Positions 24,948-33,574 of a stretch of DNA of 64,000 nucleotides are shown here, piece by piece. The DNA comes from Arthrobacter sp. YN. GTDB lineage: Bacteria; Actinomycetota; Actinomycetes; Actinomycetales; Micrococcaceae. A program made the translations under genes and the position numbers. The stretch lies in contig NZ_CP022436.1 of assembly GCF_002224285.1 (NCBI RefSeq), forward strand, positions 3,844,001 to 3,908,000, given 5' to 3'. Under the pieces are notes generated by a model, which did not search any database, was not told the DNA's origin, and saw only the letters and a list, made by a program, of their open reading frames with translations. The first letter of the stretch is position 1. The number at the start of each line of letters is the position of its first letter.

Positions 24948-25964
24948 CTAGTCAGGAGAGGAGCCGGGATCGAATGAAACCGGCTTTGGATGTTGTTCAT
25001 CGCTGACCGTCTCCAGGTCAGTGAGGGAATCCGCGGGAACGATCAGTGCACCGTGCAGGAATGCCGCGGCGGGGCTCGGGGGCCCGTTCTGGGAGTTACC
25101 CGAGCCGTTGCCTGCGAGTCCGGCCGGCACTGATCCGAGGCCGGCCGGAAGGTCTGCGGGTTCCGTAGGCTCTTGGGCTGACCCAGTTCCAACGGCTTGT
25201 ACTGAGTTTGCAGAACCCAGCACACGGGCTATGGACAGCACCGGCAACGCCACCGTGGCAGAACCCGAAGCAATGGCACGGGTTGCTGGCACGGTTCCTG
25301 CCGCAGCAGGTACCTCGACATCATTTTCGGTAGCAGCCGCCCCCGGCTGTGAACTTACGACGCCGGAACTTGGCAGAGTGCCAACGCCCGGTGTTGGGTC
25401 TCCTGACGGCGCTGCCGGAGGTAAGGATCCCACGCCTCCAGGTACAGTCGGCAGAACCGGAGGAAGGACCGAGCCGACCGGCTGCAAGACTTCGTCAACC
25501 ACGTCAATGATTGGCTGAACGATGGGGTTGGTGACGTCGGTGACTGGAGGAACAACTCCAGCGACGGCGCGGTCCGCGGTTTCCGTCACAGGGACAGCGA
25601 CTGCCTCCACGACGGTCCCGACATTTCCCCCTACGGCCTCTCCCACATGCGCCACGAGGGGCGTCACTGCCGGAACCGGAACGGAAATCGGCTGTGCCGG
25701 CACCACCGCTTTCACGGGTGCGGGCAGGGTAACGTTCGGAACGGGAACGCTGACGGGAGGAGCCGAAGACTGATGGGCCGTTGCTTTTTCAACAGATGAC
25801 ACAGCGGACGTCACTCCGCCAGGAAGCGAGTAGTTTTCGTCAGCTCCGGTGTCGGCACTCGCAGCTGTTGCGGAGAGAGCCATCCAAAGTGCCGTGCCGG
25901 CTCCAGCGATCACGACAGAGCGGAGAATGTTGGTAGCGCGCGGGAATGCGCGTGTGCCCTTCAT
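24948..25964 (-). CDS. Secreted Val/Pro-rich protein
   Basis: 338 residues. A basic N-terminus and hydrophobic helix ending ASA (about residue 37) form a signal peptide. The rest is rich in Val, Pro, Ala and Gly with recurring VSVPVP/ISVPVPAVTP and VPPVTDVTNPIVQPI segments and no cysteine. It lies 98 bp upstream of the chaplin-like gene in the same direction, so both may be surface-associated hydrophobic proteins. No characterised family is recognised. Confidence 0.7.
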   Translation of the reverse strand: MKGTRAFPRATNILRSVVIAGAGTALWMALSATAASADTGADENYSLPGGVTSAVSSVEKATAHQSSAPPVSVPVPNVTLPAPVKAVVPAQPISVPVPAVTPLVAHVGEAVGGNVGTVVEAVAVPVTETADRAVAGVVPPVTDVTNPIVQPIIDVVDEVLQPVGSVLPPVLPTVPGGVGSLPPAAPSGDPTPGVGTLPSSGVVSSQPGAAATENDVEVPAAAGTVPATRAIASGSATVALPVLSIARVLGSANSVQAVGTGSAQEPTEPADLPAGLGSVPAGLAGNGSGNSQNGPPSPAAAFLHGALIVPADSLTDLETVSDEQHPKPVSFDPGSSPD

Positions 25965-26002
25965 CTCGACACCCCCAGGTAGTCGCGAACCGAACGGTCG
26001 CC

Positions 26003-26025
26003 TTCATCCTAGGACTGGAGTTACC
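26003..26025 (-). promoter_or_regulatory. Shared promoter element upstream of the Val/Pro-rich protein
   Basis: The second copy of the 23-bp element described at 23762 (GGTAA-N4-CAGTCCTAGGATGAA on the minus strand), about 40 bp upstream of the ATG at 25964. The gene has a separate GGGGG-rich ribosome site, so the message here has a leader. Confidence 0.5.
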
Positions 26026-26077
26026 CAATAGTCCATGGTTGGGGGTCAACAAGGTGACAAATTCGTAAGGAACCTTG

Positions 26078-26950
26078 TTACGAAGGGTAGAACCCGGTCT
26101 TTTCAGGCCCGAAATCCGGCGTGGCCAGCGACGCACGACCCTGGGCATTGGTTTCCTGAAGCCTCTTGATGAACCAACGGGACTGCTCAGGGCCGTAGGG
26201 AAGGACCGGAATCGCTTTGGTCGCGTCCGAGGGCATGTCACGGATGGACTGTGTGGCCTGCCGGACTGCCGTACCCATGGTGTCTGCCATGGTCTTCACG
26301 AACTCGTCACTGGCAGGTTTGCCGTGACCTGGAACCAGGAATTCATAGCGGTGGCGGAGAGCGGAGATGTGCCGCAAGGCATCGGCCCACTCTTCCGGAT
26401 ACGAGTCCTCGAATGACGGATGCGCGCCCTGCTCCACCAAATCGCCAACGTACAGCGTGGTGCTGGTGCCCACTAGGAGGTCGCCGTCGGTGTGGGCCCT
26501 TCCAAGGTAGAAGAGCGTGGCAGTGATCCCACCGAGGTCCACCAACACGGGCTGGTCATGGACCAAAGCGTTGGGAACTACGATGTCGACGGCGTCACCC
26601 TCCCCCGCTGCCATCTCAGGTTCGTTGGTAGCCACGAAGCGCCGCTGGTTGTCGGCGTCTTTCTCGATGGCCGCCGCACAGTTGGCATGCGCCCAAAACT
26701 CCGTGACGCCGTCGTCCGCGAAAACGGCGTTGCCGAAGTAGTGGTCGTAGTGGGCATGGGTGTTCACAACCACCAGAGGAAGCTGGGTCTTCTCGCGCAC
26801 TGCTGCGAGGATCTCCCGGCCTTGGCGGGGGCCACAGCCGGTGTCGATGACCATAGCGAGTTCGGAGCCCACTACGAGCCCGGTGTTCAGTAGGTACCCC
26901 TCGGTTTCCAGGACGTAGTTGTTGGGACCGAGTTCTAGCCAAGCTGACAA
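26078..26950 (-). CDS. Metallo-beta-lactamase-fold hydrolase
   Basis: 290 residues. The zinc motif THAHYDHYFGN lies at about residues 65-75 (H-x-H-x-D-H). Later ligands are in LGRAHTDGDLLV and the C-terminal VPGHGKPA. The N-terminal segment NTGLVVGSELAMVIDTGCGPRQG is the usual first beta-hairpin. The start is a TTG with GGAGAA five bases upstream. No signal peptide is present. It belongs to the broad glyoxalase II-like MBL superfamily; substrate unknown. Confidence 0.85.
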   Translation of the reverse strand: MSAWLELGPNNYVLETEGYLLNTGLVVGSELAMVIDTGCGPRQGREILAAVREKTQLPLVVVNTHAHYDHYFGNAVFADDGVTEFWAHANCAAAIEKDADNQRRFVATNEPEMAAGEGDAVDIVVPNALVHDQPVLVDLGGITATLFYLGRAHTDGDLLVGTSTTLYVGDLVEQGAHPSFEDSYPEEWADALRHISALRHRYEFLVPGHGKPASDEFVKTMADTMGTAVRQATQSIRDMPSDATKAIPVLPYGPEQSRWFIKRLQETNAQGRASLATPDFGPEKTGFYPS

Positions 26951-27065
26951 TTGATTCTCCGTTTACAGTGCAATCCGGCGATGTTCAGGCCTCTACTCTA
27001 CCCACGGAAAGCTGGGAGGGCGCGGAACCCGGACTATCGCGGCGCACTGATTTACGTGCAGTGCC

Positions 27066-27815
27066 TCAGAGGATGGCAGTCATGATGTTCCAGCCGGATC
27101 CTACCTGGGTGGCATAGATCCAGCCGCCCGAACCGTTGCCGCCGTAGAGAACCAGGTCGCCGTTGCTGGCGCGACCCAAGAGGTCCACGGTGCCATCCCC
27201 GTTGAAGTCGCCCGGAGATTCGATGGCGGTCATGATGTTCCAGCCTTGACCGATCTGGCCGGCCGGGAGCCAGCCACCGGAACCATTGCCCGGGTAGAGC
27301 AGAAGTGCTCCGGAGCCGTTGCGGGCCACGACATCGGCTTTGCCGTCTCCGTTGAAGTCACCCACGCCCTCAATGGCCGTCATGACATTCCATCCCTGAC
27401 CGATCTGACGGGCAGGAAGCCAACCACCGGAACCATTACCCGGGTACAGCCACAGGACACCGGCGTTGTCGCGGGCAATCACATCGGCCTTGTAGTCCCC
27501 ATTGAAATCACCGGGAGCTTCTATGGCAGTCATAACGTTCCAGCCCGAGCCGATTTGGCGGGCAGCAAGCCAACCACCGGAACCGTTGCCCGGGTAGAGC
27601 CACAACCGGCCGCTGGAATCGCGTGCCAGAACGTCGGCATTGCCGTCGCCGTCGAAGTCACCGGGAGCCTCGATGGCCGTCATGCCATTCCAGCCCGAAC
27701 CGATTTGGCGGGCAGCAAGCCAACCGCGGTAGCCGTTGCCTGCATACAGCCACAATCGCCCGCTGGAGTCGCGGGCCAGGACGTCGCTGCGGGAGTCGCC
27801 GTCGAAATCGGTGAT
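27066..27815. repeat. Five 150-bp tandem repeats in the subtilase gene
   Basis: Equivalent positions of the unit recur at 27079, 27229, 27379, 27529 and 27679, an exact 150-bp period matching the 50-residue protein repeat. Several units are very similar at DNA level, so recombination between units is possible. Confidence 0.85.
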
Positions 27816-29273
27816 CTTCCTCCTGTTAACCGGGGCCGTCCCGCCGTAGGTGCTCAGTGCCTTGTTGGCATCGACAAGGCCTGCCCCGCAGCCAGCCGGG
27901 CACCCCGCCGGAAGAGGCCTTGAGGTTGCTTTCAATTGCTGCTCTACCTGAGCCGGTGTGAGGCTGCTGCCCTCGGCCGAGATCAGCAATGCTGCCAGCC
28001 CAGCCACCTGAGGTGCCGCCATGGAGGTTCCCTGCATCCAGGCGTAGGCAGATCCGGCGCTGGTGGTTTTTCCGAAGTTGAACGTAGACAGGATTCCGTT
28101 TTTGGCAGCCTGGCTCATGTCGCCGCCAGGGGCTGTGACGTCCACTGCGCTGCCATAGTTTGAGTACTGCGCACGGGCACCGGAGGCGTTGCTGGCGGCC
28201 ACGGTGATGACGTTTTCGCAGTTGGCCGGGCTTGCATCGGCAGCGGGACGGTTGGAGTTTCCTGCCGAAACCACAACTACGGCACCGGCGTTGCGGGCGA
28301 AATTAATGGCGTTTTGGTAGGTTGCCGAGCAGGGCTTGATACCGCCGAGGCTGAGGTTGATCACGCGGGCCGGGTTGGGGTTGACCGGCGCTCCGGTAAC
28401 GGTCCCTCCGGCGGCCCAGATGATGGAATCAGCGATGTCAGAGGTGTATCCGCCGCAGTAGCTCATGGCCCTAACGGGCAGGATCTGTGAGTAAGGCGCA
28501 ACGCCCGTGATGCCCTGTCCGTTGTTGGTAACCGCAGCGATAATCCCGGCGACATGGGTGCCGTGCCACGACGAATTTTGGGCGGGGCTTCCCACCTCGC
28601 ATACACCGGCCGGCTCCCAGTCACCTTGGTCAGTGGGGTCCGGATCGCGGCCGTCGCCGTCCCGGGCATCCTCGGCGTAGGAGATCATGTCATAACCAGG
28701 CAGGACGTTCCCGTCCAGATCCTCGTGCCGGGTTATTCCGCTGTCCACCACCGCAACAACAACGTTCTCGCCCTGGACGTAGTCCCAGGCGCCGGCAGCA
28801 TTGATGCTGGCAGGACCCTTCAGGTTCCACTGATCCGGGAAGCCGGGGTCAGTGGCATCCGCGGTGGCATGCATGATGTCATCGGGCTCTGCGTAGGCAA
28901 TGGCGGGATCGGTGCGCAGCGTTTTGACGAAAAGCGCGGACTCCGCAGCGGAAAGCGGCTTATCGAGCTTGATGACATGCCCGCCCGCGGCGTTCTGGCG
29001 GGAGGTCTCGGCCACAGCACCGAGCGAGCTCGCCGCTTTGCCGGCAACATCGCGCACTGCTTTGTCGGCGGACTGGGCCGTGGCGTCCTTCATCCCCACA
29101 ATGAACTGATCTGTGGGAGATTCGGGGGCGGGCTTCAGCACCTGCGGCCCCGCGGGAACAATATCCAGGGTGTCTGCTGCGGCCGGCTGGACTGCCAGGC
29201 CACCGCCGATCAGAAGAGTAGTGAGCGCCAGACCTGCAGCTCTCAGGGACCGGATTCGGGAGTCTTTAACCAT
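27066..29273 (-). CDS. Secreted subtilisin-like protease with VCBS/FG-GAP repeats
   Basis: 735 residues. An N-terminal signal peptide (ending PAAA) is followed by an I9-type prodomain (about 40-125). The S8 catalytic triad is present: Asp in VVAVVDSGITRHEDLDGN, His in SWHGTHVAGI and Ser in GTSMAAPQVAGLAAL. After about residue 485 come five 50-residue repeats of the FG-GAP/VCBS type (GDFDGDGNADVLARDSSGRLWLY), each with an Asp-rich calcium-binding-like loop. The ATG at 29273 has AAGGA eight bases upstream, which decides the start. Probably an extracellular or wall-bound protease. Confidence 0.92.
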   Translation of the reverse strand: MVKDSRIRSLRAAGLALTTLLIGGGLAVQPAAADTLDIVPAGPQVLKPAPESPTDQFIVGMKDATAQSADKAVRDVAGKAASSLGAVAETSRQNAAGGHVIKLDKPLSAAESALFVKTLRTDPAIAYAEPDDIMHATADATDPGFPDQWNLKGPASINAAGAWDYVQGENVVVAVVDSGITRHEDLDGNVLPGYDMISYAEDARDGDGRDPDPTDQGDWEPAGVCEVGSPAQNSSWHGTHVAGIIAAVTNNGQGITGVAPYSQILPVRAMSYCGGYTSDIADSIIWAAGGTVTGAPVNPNPARVINLSLGGIKPCSATYQNAINFARNAGAVVVVSAGNSNRPAADASPANCENVITVAASNASGARAQYSNYGSAVDVTAPGGDMSQAAKNGILSTFNFGKTTSAGSAYAWMQGTSMAAPQVAGLAALLISAEGSSLTPAQVEQQLKATSRPLPAGCPAGCGAGLVDANKALSTYGGTAPVNRRKITDFDGDSRSDVLARDSSGRLWLYAGNGYRGWLAARQIGSGWNGMTAIEAPGDFDGDGNADVLARDSSGRLWLYPGNGSGGWLAARQIGSGWNVMTAIEAPGDFNGDYKADVIARDNAGVLWLYPGNGSGGWLPARQIGQGWNVMTAIEGVGDFNGDGKADVVARNGSGALLLYPGNGSGGWLPAGQIGQGWNIMTAIESPGDFNGDGTVDLLGRASNGDLVLYGGNGSGGWIYATQVGSGWNIMTAIL

Positions 29274-29487
29274 CAGGGGCATCCTTGGGACGTCGCGACC
29301 AACCCTGAGCGGCTGATTGCGGGCAACTGGAGACCACCAGTTGACCCCCAAGGAATTGTAAGCTGACTCCCGGCTTTCCGGTGTAGGAATCGCGGTTTGT
29401 TACAGCTTCCGCGAAATCAACCAGCCAAGGCGCCCCGCCCGTCGGAGGAAGGGCCGAGACGGATGAATATCCAACGCTTAAAAGGAC

Positions 29488-29700
29488 TTAGCCGACGCGC
29501 TCAAACACCATGGTCGCCTGGATGCGGTCGCCCCCGCCGATCACGCCCTTGCTCCCGCTGCTGGCAGTGGTGATGGTGTGGAGCCGGTATCCCTTTGCGG
29601 CTTGATCGTTGATGGCCTTTTCCAGAGAGGGAAGGTTGCCTGAACCGGCGCCCCACATTTTCTCTTTCAGGATCACTTGGAGAACAACGTACTGCTGCAT
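29488..29700 (-). CDS. DUF4177-like small protein
   Basis: 70 residues, soluble. It begins MQQYVVLQVILKEKMWG, has LEKAINDQAAKGYRLHTITTA in the middle and ends QATMVFERV. The pattern (beta strand, helix with a Gly-Tyr/Trp turn, final strand) fits the DUF4177 family. AGGAAG lies eight bases before the ATG. Function unknown. Confidence 0.75.
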   Translation of the reverse strand: MQQYVVLQVILKEKMWGAGSGNLPSLEKAINDQAAKGYRLHTITTASSGSKGVIGGGDRIQATMVFERVG

Positions 29701-29771
29701 TGCACCACTTCCTTCTGTTGCTGGACGGTTGCGTGCAAGGCTACTCGACGCCGGCAGGGAACCCTTGGGAT

Positions 29772-30137
29772 TCAGCCCAGTTCACGCAGTCCAGCGGTCA
29801 TTTCACCACCGGCGTCTCCAGTGTTGACGGTACCTTTTGGCTCGAACAGCAGTGCCTGGACCTCGTTTTCAGCCTTGGGGCAGTGCTCGGTTCCTTTAGG
29901 GACCACGTAGATGTCATTCGGCCCTAGCTCCACATCGCCGTCGCGGAGTTGAATGGTGAGATTGCCACTGATGACCATGAACAGTTCATCGGTATCAGGA
30001 TGGGTGTGCCAGACAAACTCCCCCTGGATCTTCACCACTTTCACGTCATAGTCATTGATACTGATCAGCCGGTGCGGCTGCCAATGCTCCGAGATCGAAT
30101 TAAGGGCGGCATTGATGTTGCGAACGGAATCGGTCAT
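29772..30137 (-). CDS. Cupin-domain protein
   Basis: 121 residues forming a single cupin barrel. The first metal motif is WHTHPDTDELFMVISG at about residues 50-65 and the second is GPNDIYVVPKGTEHCPKAE near 80-98. It is a small cytoplasmic protein of the type often acting as a sugar or small-molecule isomerase or sensor; the exact role cannot be deduced. The divergent AraC-type regulator gene lies about 340 bp away. Confidence 0.85.
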   Translation of the reverse strand: MTDSVRNINAALNSISEHWQPHRLISINDYDVKVVKIQGEFVWHTHPDTDELFMVISGNLTIQLRDGDVELGPNDIYVVPKGTEHCPKAENEVQALLFEPKGTVNTGDAGGEMTAGLRELG

Positions 30138-30479
30138 GTTAGTCAGCTCTTTCTTTTGATGTCATCATTCGGGGCGTCGGGCGTTTCACGCATGCATTCG
30201 TGCGCCCTTGACGATCCGATCAACAACGTTTCGGGGTCCGCGGAGGGCTATTCCCACGAGATCGAGATCCGGGGCAGCGACGGCCGCCACGGCCGCGCGA
30301 TTGGCCTCATCGTGGCCCGTGGCAAAGAGGTCACAAAAGATCGTCGCCAAGGACCACCACAACCTTTGTCTCGAAGCGGCCGGTTGCGAGGGAAGGGGAA
30401 TCAATAACTGTTGAGGAGTTTTCCTGCATGTGTCCCAGCATGGCCGCCAACAGGAGTGGCCGTCTTGTACATTTCTTGC
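30138..30479. other. Intergenic region, no convincing gene
   Basis: A 342-bp gap between the divergent cupin and AraC-type genes. It contains open frames on both strands (for example leftward at 30186-30404), but none has a ribosome site or recognisable family. A phrase such as APDLDLVGIALRGPRNVVDRIV hints at a decayed gene on the minus strand. It presumably also holds both promoters. Confidence 0.4.
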
Positions 30480-31256
30480 ATGGGGAACTCAGTGCAGGCA
30501 TGGCATCCCGCTGTGCCATACGTGCGCGAGGTGCTGCATGCAACGTTCGAGGATCACAGCTACCCGTCCCACACCCATGAGGACTGGACTGTGCTTCTGA
30601 TCGACAAAGGTGCAGTGACTTACGACCTTGGACGCACCGAGCATCAGGCAGTTCCCGCCTCAATCACCTTGCTACCCCCGCATGTCCCGCACGACGGTCG
30701 GTCCGCCGTCGGGGGTGAATCATTCCGTAAGCGAGTCCTGTATCTGAGCGAGGACTGGCTGCCTGCCAAGGCAGCGGAGGCAGCAGTGGCGCAGCCACTG
30801 CTGCTGGATCCGCGGACGGTGGCAACCGTGACCGGCATCCACACGGCGCTCACCTCGCCGGCGGATGCGATGGAGGCAGAATGCGGCGTTCTGGCTCTCC
30901 GCGAATCCGTGCGTTCACACTTGGGAACGCCTGCGTCGCCGGTGCGGGACGCTCCCCTGGCCCGCCAGCTGCGCGAGATGCTGGATGACCGCCTGTTTGA
31001 GTCCTTCACCATCGCCGAAGCGGCTCAATTGCTGGGTGCGCATCCGAGCCACTTGGTGCGGGCCTTCTCCAAGGCTTACGGCATCGCCCCCTACCGCTAC
31101 GTCACGGGGCGCCGCGTGGACCGCGCCCGACGCCTGCTTCTCGACGGCCGCCCGGCCTCCGAGGCGGCGGTTGAGGCGGGCTTTCACGATCAGTCGCACC
31201 TCACCAGGCATTTCCGGCGCGTTCTGGGTACAACGCCGGGAGCATTCACCGCCTGA
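30480..31256 (+). CDS. AraC-family transcriptional regulator
   Basis: 258 residues. The N-terminal half is an AraC-type cupin ligand domain (SYPSHTHEDWTVLLIDKGAVTYDL). The C-terminal half has two helix-turn-helix motifs: FTIAEAAQLLGAHPSHLVRAFSKAYG and the recognition region ASEAAVEAGFHDQSHLTRHFRRVLG, ending TTPGAFTA. I chose the ATG at 30480 because it gives the usual domain start; no clear ribosome site is visible, so a leaderless message or the GTG at 30456 is possible. Target unknown. Confidence 0.88.
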   Translation: MGNSVQAWHPAVPYVREVLHATFEDHSYPSHTHEDWTVLLIDKGAVTYDLGRTEHQAVPASITLLPPHVPHDGRSAVGGESFRKRVLYLSEDWLPAKAAEAAVAQPLLLDPRTVATVTGIHTALTSPADAMEAECGVLALRESVRSHLGTPASPVRDAPLARQLREMLDDRLFESFTIAEAAQLLGAHPSHLVRAFSKAYGIAPYRYVTGRRVDRARRLLLDGRPASEAAVEAGFHDQSHLTRHFRRVLGTTPGAFTA

Positions 31257-31301
31257 CGGTCTCCGATCAGGAGCGCAAAAGCGATCGGCGTCGGGCGATA
31301 C

Positions 31302-31332
31302 TTGACTCTGACACTGTGGAAGGCGAGAGAAC
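31302..31332 (+). promoter_or_regulatory. Possible MerR-type promoter/operator
   Basis: TTGACTCTGACACTGTGGAAGG resembles the elongated-spacer promoters autoregulated by MerR proteins, with TTGACT as -35 and a partial dyad (CTGACAC with GTGG) in the spacer. The -10 box is poor. It lies about 35 bp before the MerR-family start codon. Confidence 0.35.
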
Positions 31333-31338
31333 TGAGAC

Positions 31339-32142
31339 ATGTTATCCATCGGAGCTTTCGCGCAGATCGGGCAGGTGACCCACCGGATGCTGCGGCATTG
31401 GGACACCGCAGGTCTGCTCGTGCCAGCCCACGTTGACGAGTTCAGCGGTTACCGATCCTATGATCCCTCCCAGCTTGAGCGTCTCCATCGAATCGTTGCA
31501 CTGCGCCAGCTCGGTTTCGGCCTTAACGACATTTCGTCGATTCTTGACCAGGGCGTCGAGGCCGATCGCATCGCAGCTCTGTTGCGGATTCGCCGCGCAG
31601 AGGTTGAGCAGGAACACCGGATCGCTGCTGGCCGCCTCGTCGACGTGCAACGGCGGCTCCATCTCATCGAGAAAGAGAACCACATGTCCCAGATCGAGAT
31701 CATTGAGAAGCCTTTGCCCGCTGTCCGCCTCGCAGCCCGCCGCGCGGTCGTAGCAGACCAACCTGAGGTCGCAAGTGTCGTGGGTCCCTCCTTTGACTCC
31801 GTTTCCCAGATCATCGGCGGTGAGCGTGGAACTCTAGAGACGCCAGTCGCGCTGTACGAGACGGTTGACGACGGCCTGCAAATCATCGCCGGTTACGCCT
31901 ACACGGGACCCGCCCGCGACGGCTTCGAGATCATCGAGCTGCCCGCTGTTGAAAATGCCGTTTGCGGCGTCCATCTCGGCTCCATGGAGCACATTGCAGA
32001 AAGCTGGCAAGCGCTCCACGCTGAGATCTTCGCCCGAGGGCTTGTCCACTCAGGGCCGTGCCGCGAACTTTACGTCCGAGCGATTTCAGAGGATCAATCC
32101 GACTGGGTGACCGAGCTGCAGCAGCCTGTTCGGCGGGACTAA
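31339..32142 (+). CDS. MerR-family regulator with GyrI-like effector domain
   Basis: 267 residues. The N-terminal MerR winged helix is LSIGAFAQIGQVTHRMLRHWDTAGLLVPAHVDEFSGYRSY, followed by a dimerisation coiled coil (about 75-115). The C-terminal domain (about 120-265) has the GyrI/AraC-effector-binding pattern, including YAYTGPARDGFEIIELPA and the final strand DWVTELQQPV. Such BmrR-like proteins sense small hydrophobic compounds. Its 3' end overlaps the convergent HxlR gene by 57 bp. Confidence 0.9.
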   Translation: MLSIGAFAQIGQVTHRMLRHWDTAGLLVPAHVDEFSGYRSYDPSQLERLHRIVALRQLGFGLNDISSILDQGVEADRIAALLRIRRAEVEQEHRIAAGRLVDVQRRLHLIEKENHMSQIEIIEKPLPAVRLAARRAVVADQPEVASVVGPSFDSVSQIIGGERGTLETPVALYETVDDGLQIIAGYAYTGPARDGFEIIELPAVENAVCGVHLGSMEHIAESWQALHAEIFARGLVHSGPCRELYVRAISEDQSDWVTELQQPVRRD

Positions 32143-32478
32143 GCATCCCTGGGTTCCTATAACGGTGTCTGGAAGCTTAGGTTTTCGGGCACCCCCAGGC
32201 CACTGCCCGCCGCCCCAGCGTTCCAGCGCAACGATGGCCTCGCGCAAGGCGAGCCCTTTATCGGTCAGCGCGTAGGCCCGGGTGTTGTGCCGGAGTGGCA
32301 GTCGGGAAAGTACGCCGGCGGCCTCAAGCTCGCGCAGGCGCGTCGCGAGCATGTTGGTCGGCACTCCCAAGTCACGCTGCAGATCGCCGTAACGCTGTGG
32401 TCCGTCGAGCAGCCGCTCCACGATAAGCAGGGCCCACCGTGCTCCGACGACGTCGAGGGCCGCGGCGAGGTTGCTCAC
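32086..32478 (-). CDS. HxlR-family transcriptional regulator
   Basis: 130 residues. The winged helix is evident: VVGARWALLIVERLLDGPQRYGDLQRDLGVPTNMLATRLRELEAAGVL, then RAYALTDKGLALREAIVALERWG. The GTG start overlaps the stop of the VOC-family gene (GTGA), so the two are translationally coupled. The last 19 codons run antisense to the MerR gene end, which suggests the native stop could be slightly earlier if an indel is present. It probably represses its own operon through the palindrome at 32889. Confidence 0.87.
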   Translation of the reverse strand: MSNLAAALDVVGARWALLIVERLLDGPQRYGDLQRDLGVPTNMLATRLRELEAAGVLSRLPLRHNTRAYALTDKGLALREAIVALERWGGGQWPGGARKPKLPDTVIGTQGCLVPPNRLLQLGHPVGLIL

Positions 32479-32879
32479 GCAGTCGGATCAGCGTCCGGCT
32501 TCATCCAAAACGGTGAGTAGTGGTAGCCGTCGGGGTCATCGAACTGGCGCTGGTACATGAACGGGTAGTCGTCGGTGTCACCAATCCGCCCGCCGGCGGC
32601 ACCTGCGCGTTCGATGAGTTTGTCCACCGCTTCGCGACTGCCGAGGTCGAATGAAACTGTAACTTTCGAGGGGGTGTCGGGTCCGCCGACCAGTTCCTCG
32701 GCGCCGCCGACGCTCGCGTACATCTCGCGGCTGCCGAGCATGACGTACTGCTCAGGCGCGATCGCAAAGCATGACACGTTGTGATCGGACATCTCGGTAT
32801 TTAGAGTCCAGCCGAGGGCGGAATAAAAGGCGGTCGCGCGCTGGACACTCTCAACTGGGCAGGTGATGAAAAGGCTCAT
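32475..32879 (-). CDS. VOC-family (glyoxalase-like) protein
   Basis: 134 residues in one vicinal-oxygen-chelate fold: LFITCPVESVQRATAFYSALGW at the start, MYQRQFDDPDGYHYSPFWMK at the end. The start ATG at 32879 is chosen because the upstream ATG at 32888 lies inside the -10 box; the message would be almost leaderless. Members act on small molecules or bind antibiotics; the pairing with an HxlR regulator that often senses reactive compounds suggests a detoxification role (inference). Confidence 0.87.
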   Translation of the reverse strand: MSLFITCPVESVQRATAFYSALGWTLNTEMSDHNVSCFAIAPEQYVMLGSREMYASVGGAEELVGGPDTPSKVTVSFDLGSREAVDKLIERAGAAGGRIGDTDDYPFMYQRQFDDPDGYHYSPFWMKPDADPTA

Positions 32880-32886
32880 GCGGCCC

Positions 32887-32915
32887 ATACTTGCAAAATG
32901 CAAGTGCGGCGTCAA
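32887..32915 (-). promoter_or_regulatory. Promoter and HxlR operator of the VOC-hxlR operon
   Basis: On the minus strand TTGACG (32910-32915) and AAGTAT (32887-32892) are exactly 17 bp apart. The spacer and -10 contain the perfect inverted repeat ACTTGCA-AAA-TGCAAGT (32889-32905), of the type bound by HxlR regulators. Binding would block RNA polymerase directly. Confidence 0.8.
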
Positions 32916-32992
32916 GACCCGGGTAAAGCGAACCTGACACGGCAGGTGCACTCCCTACCGAACCCGCCGGTGAACCGCGAACCGGACAGCCA

Positions 32993-33376
32993 TCAATGCA
33001 ACAGGGTTTGGATCTTCTTCAGATTTGCAAGCCATGCCACATAGTCCTCGTCGTCTTCACCGAGTTCCGCCCACACATCGTGCCCATCAGCCTCGGGGTC
33101 CTCGATGATGTCCTGGATGGCATTCGCAGCGCTCAGCTTCAGAGCCGAGGGCGGAGTAGGCCTGCCAGCAGCCCACTCGGCCACATGAGGATGAACCTCT
33201 ATGCCGCTGTTGCCACTCAGGAGGGCCAATACAGCACCGGCGGCAACGATGCTCTCCGTGGAACCAACCGCAAGTGTTTCCTGAATGAAGGGAAAGACCT
33301 CCGGCGCTTCCTTCAGATCACCAAACCAATCGAGGGCATCGTCATTGCCGAAACTTCCCGTTGACCAAGCACCCAT
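32993..33376 (-). CDS. DUF4259-domain protein
   Basis: 127 residues. It starts MGAWSTGSFGNDDALDWFGDL, the recognisable opening of DUF4259 proteins, with a helical middle (ESIVAAGAVLALLSG, PSALKLSAANAIQDI) and an acidic tail ending LKKIQTLL. The ATG at 33376 has AGAGGAG six bases upstream; the much longer open frame upstream is not coding. Function unknown. Confidence 0.85.
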   Translation of the reverse strand: MGAWSTGSFGNDDALDWFGDLKEAPEVFPFIQETLAVGSTESIVAAGAVLALLSGNSGIEVHPHVAEWAAGRPTPPSALKLSAANAIQDIIEDPEADGHDVWAELGEDDEDYVAWLANLKKIQTLLH

Positions 33377-33574
33377 TCCGAACTCCTCTCGTTGTGTATT
33401 CATCATGTCTGAAACGTCCGCCGAAGGAGGTTTTTGGTTGAGCTTCATTCCACGACACTGCTTCTGCAAGAAGAATTGGGCTCGCCGGGCCCTAGGCATG
33501 GATTCAGCGTCCACCCACCCAGCGGGCAACCCGGAATGGGAGGCCCGCCTGTGGTCGGATACCGAGGAACTGCC

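Noticed and set aside
30186..30404. Possible small leftward gene or gene remnant
   Set aside because: No ribosome site, no confident family and no stable start; kept only as an intergenic remark.
32880..32951. N-terminal extension of the VOC protein
   Set aside because: The extra codons cover the promoter and HxlR operator and the ATG at 32888 lies in the -10 box.
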